Assembly (NCBI GenBank): GCA_947044405.1
Contig: CAMRHE010000168.1
Location: forward strand, 3,479,001 to 3,543,000
DNA from: Leptodactylus fallax
Taxonomy: Eukaryota; Chordata; Amphibia; Anura; Leptodactylidae
Reading direction: 5' to 3'
DNA length: 64,000 bases
Shown here: in pieces, positions 54,785 to 64,000 of the stretch
How positions within the stretch are numbered: the first letter of the stretch is position 1
Layout: the number at the start of each line of letters is the position of its first letter
Program-made: the position numbers and the translations under genes
The notes under the pieces: model-generated
What the model was told of the DNA's origin: nothing
Databases searched by the model: none
Seen by the model: the letters and a program-made list of their open reading frames with translations, nothing else

Positions 54785-55160
54785 TAATCCAATACTCTTC
54801 TGGTTAGTCTAAGGCACCCCCAAGGTTTTCACCAGAACCAGCTGTAAGGCAGAATGGACTTTGCAGATCGGGACCCAGGTTATACACCAGAACTGGTGCA
54901 AAGAATAAATCCACTTGTAGACTAAGGACCAAACCAGATAACCTACAGCAGACAGAGTATAATGAACATGGTCAAAACTAGGAGAGGACAGGAGAATCCC
55001 AAACAGCAGAAGAATAATATGGTCCAAGCCAGGATTGAGTCCCGGCGTTCAAGGATTAAGCCAAATAAGCAAGAAATCAGATAACCAGGAAATCAAGCCA
55101 AAATCATTAACCAGAGATAAACCAAAAACAGGTAAGTTCAGAGAGCAAGCCGAATTACAA
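54785..55160. repeat. Degenerate A-rich repeat of unknown class
   Basis: CCAGAACC, GGTCAAAACTAGGAG, AGATAACCAGGAAATCAAGCC and similar pieces recur loosely at about 20-30 bp. It abuts the Ty3 LTR fragment. Class unknown. Confidence 0.35.
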
Positions 55161-55164
55161 TATT

Positions 55165-55590
55165 GTAACATATCTGCCTGTTCGGGCCTCTGCACCACCT
55201 TCCACTCGCACGCTGTGGTGCAGGAGGCATATCAGTTTTGATTCCTTGCTTAGCGTTCTTGTTGCTCTGTCTGAACACTGCTCTATTATCTCTTCTCTGT
55301 AATTGATTTTCTATCACACCCATCTCCTACACCTTTGTTTCCCTCCTCTCCTCAAATAGTTAATCTTAGCCTTACCTGTGTGATTGACAGCCTATCTACC
55401 AATCAAGTCTGGGGTGGTTCTGGACTTTCTATAACTGGTCATCTGTCCACACATGTTTGCTGGCTATTGAGACTTTGTCCTTGCTAAGTGCTTCTCTTGC
55501 TATTATTGTATTACTGACTTCTGACCTTTTGCTTCCCTTGTTACTACTCTTTTGGATTTCGATTTGGTACTGTTTGTCTGAATTGCACAA
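55165..55590 (+). repeat. Partial Ty3 LTR related to 45290-45947
   Basis: CTGCCTGTTCGGGCCTCTGC, CGCACGCTGTGGTG and TTTTGGATTTCGATTTGGTA match the LTRs at 45.3 and 47.1 kb at lower identity. The first few bases and the last third are missing. No internal region follows. Confidence 0.8.
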
Positions 55591-56059
55591 CTAGCATTTC
55601 CCTTACAAATATATTCACAGGCACCAGAGGAACCTCAGTGCTAAGTCTTAATACCCTGCTTCAGCTCAGGATTAAACATTGAGGCAGCATTCTAATGAAT
55701 TCTGTGTCTCAAAGCTCTAACTGGCTGCAGCTCTAGCCAGAGTTTGACTTGTAGGCATAGCAACTTTAAAGCAGCGGCGTAAGTGCCTGTAGTCCCCTGC
55801 TGCTTTTTTTTTTTTTAATAGGCCGTTACCTAACGGGCCCTATTTACTTACATATCCTTGCTCCTGCTCACAGCCACCTCCACTTCTCCTTCTGTCCTCG
55901 AGGGCGCCCCATGAGTCCGAGCAAGATCATATGGGAGGCATGGGGCCCCTGGAGGGTAGAAGGGGAAGCAGAGGTGGCCGTGAGCAAGAGCAGGGATTGG
56001 TAAGTAAGACCGTGGACCTGCGGTTAAAGTATTTGTTGAGTGAACACAAACAAATACTA

Positions 56060-56420
56060 CTATTATTATACTTTGGGGGTCTCTTCAGATCCAAGAGTAT
56101 AATGATTGGAGGCCCAGGTGAGGTGAGCGAACATAAAAACCAGTGTTACTCACCTCTCCTGGGCTACAACGCGATTCCATGCTGCCGTCAGGCCTATGTA
56201 GTGATGTCCCAGACATCACGTGGGTCAAGCCAGCGTTGTGACACATAATGATGTCGGCAAAACCCATGTCTGTGACTTCATTGAATATGGCCGAAAACAG
56301 CAGGGAGTTATGACGGAGCCCAGGAGAGGAGAGTAACACAGTTTTTTATGTTTATCACCTCCCATGGGCCTCTGATCATTATACTCTAGGATCTAAAGAG
56401 ACCCCGAAGTATAATAATAA
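56060..56420. mobile_element. Foldback element copy E
   Basis: Hairpins are more worn than in the other copies (ATACTTTGGGGGTCT / AGATCCAAGAGTAT on the left). Arms GGTGAGCGAACATAAAAA and the inverse TTTTTTATGTTTATCACC are clear. Confidence 0.75.
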
Positions 56421-56469
56421 TAAAATATTCGGCTAAACCCAATATTTTTGCAATATTTACAATGATCTC

Positions 56470-56691
56470 TGTAGGGGCCACTATGGGACATAATACTGTG
56501 TGGGGGGGCACAATGGAACATTATACTGTGTGGAGGAACTGCTATGGGACATTATGCTGTGAGGAGGGGCCATTTTGTGACATTATGCTGTGTGGAGGAT
56601 CACTGTGGGACATTATACTGTGTGGAGGGGCCAATATGGCACATAATACGGTGTGGAGGGGCTACTGTGGGACATTATACTGTGTGGAGGT
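56470..56691. repeat. 31-bp minisatellite, about 7 copies, interrupted
   Basis: Units of GGGGCCACTATGGGACATTA then TACTGTGTGGA. One to two further units are found at 57662-57710 beyond the insertion. Confidence 0.88.
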
Positions 56692-57655
56692 GTGAACCGA
56701 GAGCAAGGCAGGTGGTTTGGACTCCGCAACCAGAAATGAACGCACACGCGGTAGTTCAAGAAATGAATATATATTTACTATAAGTTAATAAAGGCTATTT
56801 GAAGGTAAAATGACAGGGATAAAGACAAGCAAAATATACAATATAGCATGAACAATTTCAAGGCAAATTCTGCAATGGTTTCTACTTTTACTCTGTCCAC
56901 TTCTGCAGTATGGACACTGAATGAACAATATACTCAAAACTATCCCTAACTGACCCTGACTTCACATTTGGGTGCACCCCCTTTTCCCCAGTGGTCCAGG
57001 TGGACCGCTTACAGTCTGTAGAAGCGCGCGGTGGGGCCCAAAGTCGTTCCTTTCTTTTATAGCGAAACGTCCTCTCCTCACGGTTATCAGGATCTTGGGA
57101 GAAATGAAGTCCTCTTTAACAGAGAAACCCAATGAATGCAATGTAATCCAACAGCAGATTCCACTCAGCACACTGACAGTCCTGCCGAATCCATACACTG
57201 AGCTGGGATGTAAGCCGGGGTTTAGCAGGTGCTGTCCAGTACATCAACAGCACTGCGAGTCTCTATCTGTGGTATCCATATATACAGTCACAATGTCAGT
57301 CTCACTGATCAGCCACTGAGCACAGTTCCTTTCACGTGGACTCACTAGTCCTGTTGTCTCTTTACACTCTGTTTGTCTCTGGACCAAGATACAGCTTAGC
57401 TGTACAGAAAAATCTCCACACCAGTTCAATACAACACTTGCTAAGATGGCTGCTGCTCTCTGTCTCGTCACTTCCTGCTTCTCTGCTCACATTCTGTCTG
57501 CAGAACAGGCAAGCTGACATAAAAGGGGGGGGGAGTCACTCCAGCATCATGTCACAATTACAATGGCTGCTGTCTTAAAGGAACAGAATCACAGAAATAC
57601 ATTCAACATTAACAGTTTATACAGACAAATGAAGCTTAGGACAACATTGGCTGTC
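56692..57655. mobile_element. Possible solo LTR inserted in the minisatellite
   Basis: About 960 bp starting TGTGAACCGAGAGCAAGG and ending near AAGCTTAGGACAACA (57646) split the minisatellite. The TG start, CA end, an AATAAA at 56787-56792 and lack of coding sequence fit a solo LTR, but no target duplication is clear and no second copy is in the window. Confidence 0.45.
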
Positions 57656-57814
57656 TCTTAGCCGCAATGGGATATTATACTGTCTGGAGGCACTTTGGGA
57701 CATTATAGTATGTGCAAATAGAGCTTTAAAGGGGGTGCTATGGTGTGTGGGGGGGGCCAAGTCAAAAGTTTGATATTGGGCCCAGTCATTACTAGCTATG
57801 CCCCTGCTTTAAAG

Positions 57815-59574
57815 TGATGGCTATGAGCAGTGCTGCACTGAAAAGCATGATGAACATAGATTTTGAGATTAAAAACATAGGATAAAACATACGATCCAGA
57901 AAAAGACAACACAAAATGATGCCATTATTTATGTCCTCCAATGCCTGTTTATTAGCTTTATTTAATGTAGGCTCTAGTGAAGGCTTAAGTTAACCAACTA
58001 TGCTCCATGATGTTGTCACAGGAATGAGACTCGGAAGACTCATGGTTGCAGGAAAACAGGTCACACAAAACTTTACTTGTAAAACAGCATAGTAAGGCAA
58101 CCAACAGCTTCCAGGTCATGAAGGCACAGTTCTTAGAGAATAGATCTATTGTGAGAATGAGGTGAGCTGGTGGAAGTTATATCCAGCAGCTTGCATCTGA
58201 AATCACTCTCTCTAGGTGCCAGTCTCTTACTCACTCAATTTCAGGATGGCTTGTCCACCCTGTGGCTCATCAGGGTCAGTGCTCTGAGGCCCTGTATACG
58301 CTTGCCCTCAGACTGCACAATAAGGCACTATAACTTCAGAACAGTTGTAGTGTTCTAGGTACCAGCTCTGTTTCCTTTCCTCTATGGAATCTATAAGAAG
58401 ACTTGCAGTCTCCACACACACGCTATATACCTAAACACCCTGGTTCTTGAAAACAGTCCCAGTGGTGGGAGGCCCACTGATCAGCCAGTTACCCCTTGGG
58501 GCGTAACTTGCTTTAACTGGAATAATCCTTTAACTTAAACTCACTAGATAGTTATGTGCCTTGCCCTTTGCATCTTAAATGGCATATTATAATCAATGGC
58601 TTAGGACTCCAAAAAGTATCCCAGTGTAGCTGAAGTGACACAATGCTATTTCCTATTAATGGTGCCACTTCATTTTAGAGATTGACAAGAACACAGTGGT
58701 AGTACCCATGTGAACAGACACTGAAGTCATATCGCAATGAAATTCCATTAGTGTACCTAGCGAGACTACTTATTTCTTTTTGCTTTGTTTTCAACCAGCA
58801 GTAAAAGTTATCCTAAAAAAATGTATCTGAATATTAAATTATATATTGTACCAGATAAAGATGCATTACTAAATCTAAAGAATGTAACAAAGTCAATAAA
58901 GTGAGCTCACAGAATTGTCAACAGGAAATATTCAGCCATTAAAAGGATGACCTTTAATCTACATTTGTTATGTAGTTTCAATGACTAAAGTGTTTACATT
59001 GTCCTCTGGTTTATTTATGCAGCAAAATTGACTTTTGAATCTCCCTGTTGGATTGTGTTGTTGGATACTAGGTTGTGCTTGAATTATGGCACAAGAATCA
59101 GACCTCCATGGACTTATTTAAGTCAGAGTCAAAGAATAAAAGAAAATGTAAGCCTAACATGATGGATTAATCTCTAACCTCTGTCTAATAGTTTTGTAAC
59201 TCCACATTTGTGTTATGTACCATTAAGTAAAATCACGCAGGCCATTTCATTTTTTGGGCCAATTGATTTCTGCTTCACTTAGTAATATGTGTGATTATAT
59301 CTGACAAGTGTGTCTATGAAGATTGCAATATTTTCTGCGATCGACATGTCTGTTTACATACTTGAGAAAGCATTTCACCTAATTTTGTAACTGTACTACA
59401 TTTATATAAAGCATACCGTAGACTGCATTACTTTACATACAGTATCAGACAGGGGCTTCATTCTACATATAGCTCCTGCAGCAACTGACTCAATAGGAGA
59501 TAACTCAATTCCAGGCTGTTTAACCCCTTAGATGCCAAGGTCATTAGCAATTATAAGGTGCCAAGGTGTTTCAG

Positions 59575-59577
<3 letters not shown>
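57815..59577. other. No gene; possible LTR-like segment
   Basis: 58015-58560 has the look of LTR sequence (TGTCACAGGAATGAGACTCG and AAAACTTTACTTGTAAAACA) but no partner copy, ends or duplication are visible. The remainder is AT-rich and unremarkable. Confidence 0.35.
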
Positions 59578-59614
<37 letters not shown>

Positions 59615-59856
59615 CTCAAAAAAGCATTTGTAGCAGCACCAGCAAAACTGGGTATCGTCCCATAAATTGCACGGCAGAAACCCCTCTCCAGCCAGAAGGG
59701 TTCCTAATAGAAAAAACAATCCAATCTGCCAGCAACTTGTAGAGATGGAAAATGTCCTTTTATTGGAAAAGCAATACACTTTTGTATTGTGTTGCTTTTC
59801 CAATAAAAGGAATAAAAGGACATTTTCCATCTCTACAAGTTGCTGGCAGATTGGAT

Positions 59857-59893
<37 letters not shown>
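59578..59893. repeat. Large palindrome between AT microsatellites
   Basis: (AT)n runs at 59578-59613 and about 59863-59893 flank an inverted repeat with arms 59713-59779 and 59787-59862. Both arms contain CCAATCTGCCAGCAACTTGT and GATGGAAAATGTCCTTTTAT. The right arm has an extra CCTTTTATT unit. The loop is only a few bases. Confidence 0.9.
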
Positions 59894-59897
<4 letters not shown>

Positions 59898-61541
59898 CAG
59901 TCATATGAAAAAGTTTGGGCACCCCTATTAATCTTAATCATTTTTAGTTCTAAATATTTGGGTGTTTGCAACAGCCATTTCAATTTGATATATCTAATAA
60001 CTGATGGACACAGTAATATTTCAGGATTGAAATGAGGTTTATTGTACTAACAGAAAATGTGCAATATGCATTAAACCAAAATTTGACCGGTGCAAAAGTA
60101 TGGGCACCTCAACAGAAAAGTGACATTAATATTTAGTAGATCCTCCTTTTGCAAAAATAACAGCCTCTAGTCACTTCCTGTAGCTTTTAACCAGTTCCTG
60201 GATCCTGGATGAAGGTATTTTTGACCATTCCTCTTTACAAAACAATTCCAGTTCAGTTAAGTTTGATGGTCGCCGAGCATGGACTGTCCGCTTCAAATTA
60301 TCCCACAGATGTTCAATGATATTCAGGTCTGGGGACTGGGATGGCCATTCCAGAACATTGTAATTGTTCCTCTGCATGAATGCCTGAGTAGATTTGGAGC
60401 TGTGTTTTGGATCATTGTCTTGCTGAAATATTCATCCCCGGCGTAACTTCAAATTCGTCACTGATTCTTGTACATTATTCTCAAGAATCTGCTGATACTG
60501 AGTTGAATCCATGCGACCCTCAACTTTAACAAGATTCCCGGTGCCGGCATTGGCCACACAGCCCCAAAGCATGATGGAACCTCCACCAAATTTTACAGTG
60601 GGTAGCATGTGGTTTTCTTGGAATGCTGTGTTTTTTTGACGCCATGCATAACACCTTTTTGTATGACCAAACAACTCAATCTTTGTTTCATCAGTCCACA
60701 GGACCTTCTTCCAAAATGAAGCTGGCTTGTCCAAATGTGCTTTTGCATACCTCAGGCGACTCTGTTTGTGGCGTGCTTTCAGAAACGGCTTCTTTCGCAT
60801 CACTCTCCCATACAGCTTCTCCTTGTGCAAAGTGTGCTGTATTGTTGACCGATGCACAGTGACACCATCTGCAGCAAGATGATGCTGCAGCTCTTTGGAG
60901 GTGGTCTGTGGATTGTCCTTGACTGTTCTCACCATTCTTCTTCTCTGACTTTCTGATATTTTTCTTGGCCTGCCACTTCTGGGCTTAACAAGAACTGTCC
61001 CTGTGGTCTTCCATTTCCTTACTATGTTCCTCACAGTGGAAACTGAAAGGTTAAATCTCTGAGACAACTTTTTGTATCCTTCCCCTGCACAACTATGTTG
61101 AACAATCTTTGTTTTCAGATCATTTGAGAGTTGTTTTGAGGAGCCCATGATGCCACTCTTCAGAGGAGATTCAAATAGGAGAACAACTTGCAATTGGCCA
61201 CCTTAAATACCTTTTCTCATGATTGGATACACCTGGCTATGAAGTTCAAAGCTCAGTGAGGTTACAAAACCAATTTTGTGCTTCAGTAAGTCAGTAAAAA
61301 GTAGTTAGGAGTATTCAAATCAATAAAATGATAAGGGTACCCAAATTTTTGCACCGGTCAAATTTTGGTTTAATGCATATTGCACATTTTCTGTTAGTAC
61401 ACTAAACCTCATTTCAATCCTGAAATATTACTGTGTCCATCAGTTATTAGATATATCAAATTGAAATGGCTGTTGCAAACACCCAAATATTTAGAACTAA
61501 ATATGATTAAGATTAATAGGGGTGCCCAAACTTTTTCATAT

Positions 61542-61546
<5 letters not shown>
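59898..61546 (-). mobile_element. Tc1 element D, 1.65 kb
   Basis: TA precedes CAGTCATATGAAAAAGTTTG at 59898, and the inverse ends at about 61546, next to (TA)n. The TIRs extend about 210 bp, through TTTGACCGGTGCAAAAGTAT on the left. The transposase is on the minus strand. Confidence 0.93.
60126..61148 (-). pseudogene. Tc1 transposase, element D, two nonsense codons
   Basis: The start is MGSSKQLSNDLKTKIVQHSC at 61148. The helix-turn-helix region includes GEGYKKLSQRFNLSVSTVRN and the hinge KPRSGRPRKIS. Catalytic D153 (LWTDETKIELFG), a second D in QQDNDPKH and E in LNIIEHLW are all present, with 34 residues between the last two. A TGA lies at about 60432-60434 (tryptophan position before IFQQDND), and another follows SYRK near 60170, after which LEAVIFAKGGSTKY completes the protein at 60126. 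No frameshift was noticed. The two stops look like simple C-to-T or G-to-A changes. Confidence 0.93.

Positions 61547-61574
<28 letters not shown>
61546..61574. repeat. (TA)n microsatellite
   Basis: About 14 TA dinucleotides, next to the Tc1 end. Confidence 0.95.
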
Positions 61575-61577
<3 letters not shown>

Positions 61578-61584
61578 GCCCCAT

Positions 61585-61960
61585 CCTTTTTGGATCCCAG
61601 CATCGCATCTCTCTAAATCTTGGTCCCCAGAATGGCTTTCCTCTTGTTACTATATGTCAGAATGTATCCTATTTTATTCCTGATCCCCAGCACAGTATCC
61701 CTTTAAACCGTGGTCCTCAGCATCATTGCCCTCTTGTTTCTGGTCCCAGAATTGTGGTCTTTATCTTGGCTCCTCTCTCATTCCTAATCCCCTGCATGGA
61801 ATCCTTTTAAATCATGGTCCTCAGAAATGTTCTCCTATAGGACCCCAGCGTGGCTGCCCCTCTCATTCCTGGTTCCTAGCATGTTTTCCCTTTCAATCTC
61901 AGTTTCTAGCATAGCTCACTTATCATTTCTAGACCCAAAGATGACTCCCCTTTCCATTTC
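61585..61960. repeat. Very degenerate minisatellite, about 33-40-bp period
   Basis: Motifs such as TGGTCCCCAGAATGGC, TGATCCCCAGCACAGT, TGGTCCTCAGCATC and TGGTTCCTAGCATG recur with CCCTCTCATTCC or CCTCTTG between them. It looks like an old array of TGGTCCCCAGCATGG-type units. Confidence 0.6.
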
Positions 61961-62577
61961 CCCCTTCCCGGATAACTAGAGATGGGAGAACCACTTTGTC
62001 ACTAGTCAGTTCGACCTGAATATTCCAAATAGTTCAGGTTTTAATGAAACCAAATTACGCTATTTAAAATGGCTGCCAGCACATGTTTGAGCATGAAGTA
62101 TAGAAGGGATACGTCAGGTAGGTTCTAGCACCGCCTGACTTCAGCCAATAGACAGTAGTAGGTGGACACTTTACAGTACTGATGTCATATACACTATATA
62201 GGGTGCTGCAAGTGTCATCACAAGCTAGTTGCAGTAATGGCAGAAATAGTGAAGGATTTGTGATTCATCTCACTATATTATACAGAGCACAGTTCTGAAA
62301 AGTTTAAAAATGCAGGAAATAAAGCCTCTTGCCATTTTATTTTCTGCTCTGCTGACAAAATACACAGTGTATATATAAAATCTAATAATTTCTTCTTTTT
62401 CTTGTTTTCGCTGTGCATATATACGGTATTGCAGTCTCCACTAATCTAAAAAAATCTACATTATTTAAGGGATATTTTTAAATGTGTTCAGGTGTTCAGT
62501 TCACCTACTATATAGTCTAGTATGCGCTAATCTGAAAAGAACTCTTGTTACTTAATTTTTTTCTGGTCTGCTCACAG
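61961..62577. other. AT-rich DNA, nothing recognised
   Basis: No supported feature; an (AT)n run follows at 62578-62612. Confidence 0.45.
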
Positions 62578-62578
62578 A

Positions 62579-62611
<33 letters not shown>

Positions 62612-62612
62612 T

Positions 62613-63365
<753 letters not shown>

Positions 63366-63406
<41 letters not shown>

Positions 63407-63482
63407 TATATATATAAAAATGAGTTCCTGTCTGTCTGTCTGTCTGTCTGTCTATCTGTCTGTCTGTCTGTCTGTCTGTCTG
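63366..63482. repeat. (TA)n and (TCTG)n microsatellites
   Basis: (TA)n at 63366-63415 with one interruption, then (CTGT)n at 63428-63482 with one TCTA variant. Confidence 0.95.
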
Positions 63483-63910
63483 TTCTTTATGCACAACCAA
63501 ACGACTGGCCCGATCCTCACCAAATTTGGCACACATGTACATCAGATGTTCGGGAATATTATAGACCGGGTCTCAGCTCTCTTGGACGTACCGTTCCTGA
63601 GATACAGTATTCCCAAAAAATGACCAGCATTAGTCTATACAAGCCTGCAAGTCTTTCACTCATATTCCAACTGCCATACACACGGTCACATGTCCCTTAT
63701 CAGCCAATAAGAGCTCGCAGGCGCTTACTCTCCTCAGGCACACAGGTTTCCATAGCAACCAAGCTATGTATGACCTGTATTAGTCAATAGCAGTTCACAG
63801 GACCTTAAATATTCAGTCATATCACGTGTATCAGCCAATATAAGTTCACATTTAATTTACCAGGTTTCCATAACAACACAGCCATAAATAGACTGTACCT
63901 ATACTGGACT
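63416..63910 (+). repeat. Unclassified interspersed repeat beginning with (TCTG)n
   Basis: After TATATAAAAATGAGT and the tetranucleotide run, the sequence GCACAACCAAACGACTGGCC then CACCAAATTTGGCACACATG follows. In translation it reads NQTTGPILTKFGTHVHQMF. I recall similar passages as dispersed repeats in several animal genomes but cannot name the class. Confidence 0.45.
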
Positions 63911-64000
63911 CAGTGGCGTAACTAGCAATGGCAGGGCCCCAAGGCGAACATTTGACATGGGACCCCCCCCCACACACAAACTGCATTCCTGCACACACTA
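63911..64000 (+). mobile_element. Left end of a hAT-type element, cut by the window edge
   Basis: CAGTGGCGTAACTAGCAATG and GCAGGGCCCC resemble the ends of the elements at 31555 and 55772. The rest is outside the window. Confidence 0.6.

Larger units (their letters stand above)
55772..57806. mobile_element. Non-autonomous hAT element, exact TSD CTTTAAAG
   Basis: CTTTAAAG lies at 55764-55771 and 57807-57814. Ends CAGCGGCGTAAGTGCCTGT and, from the right, CAGGGGCATAGCTAGTAATG. The interior has a GGCCGTTACCTAACGGGCC palindrome near 55823, foldback copy E, a minisatellite, and an unrelated insertion at about 56692-57655 that splits the minisatellite. No transposase. Confidence 0.88.

Overview
The window looks like repeat-dense, gene-poor DNA from a vertebrate, most likely an anuran amphibian. 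The reasons are long introns-style AT-rich stretches, many Tc1/mariner copies of vertebrate type, L2, CR1 and L1 LINEs together, Penelope-like elements, a tRNA-type SINE with an L2-like tail, and captured vertebrate coding sequence (CLIP1/CLIP2, HNRNPU, non-muscle myosin heavy chain). No intact host gene, rRNA, tRNA gene or bacterial feature was recognised. Species is inferred from element content only.

Layout. 1-0.6 kb: minisatellite and MITE debris. 0.6-3.3 kb: L2 LINE (-). 3.3-5.4 kb: Penelope-like element (-) framed by a 15-bp direct repeat. 6.8-11.1 kb: LTR element (-) with 493/494-bp LTRs, a purine-rich tract and no pol, whose body is a patchwork of spliced host coding fragments. 11.4-19.5 kb: mosaic of hAT ends, foldback elements, 31-bp minisatellites, a second Penelope-like fragment and an unclassified repeat. 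19.6-23.6 kb: CR1-like LINE (-) broken by a TTAA MITE and a hAT MITE. 23.7-27.7 kb: L1-like LINE (-) broken by a Tc1 element and another TTAA MITE. 27.7-29.5 kb: decayed hAT transposase (+). 29.5-36.5 kb: a three-layer nest, L2 inside hAT inside CR1, with an exact 8-bp hAT target duplication. 37.0-38.7 kb: Tc1 element. 39.5-45.2 kb: minisatellite, repeats and plain AT-rich DNA. 45.3-47.7 kb: gag-only Ty3/gypsy element with exact GACAT duplication. 48.3-49.3 kb: Penelope-like element with inverted terminal repeats and a 14-bp duplication. 50.3-51.5 kb and 55.8-57.8 kb: non-autonomous DNA elements that each hold a foldback unit plus the 31-bp minisatellite. 53.2-54.8, 59.9-61.5 and 62.6-63.4 kb: three more Tc1 elements, the first with DD35E spacing.

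How it fits together. There is no pathway here; the elements act on each other. LINEs are landing sites for hAT, Tc1 and TTAA elements, the SINE tail resembles the L2 tail and could use its reverse transcriptase, and the non-autonomous DNA elements appear to share modules (foldback unit, minisatellite, hAT ends). The most notable object is the LTR element at 6798-11117, which carries pieces of at least three recognisable host genes joined exon to exon in the sense orientation.
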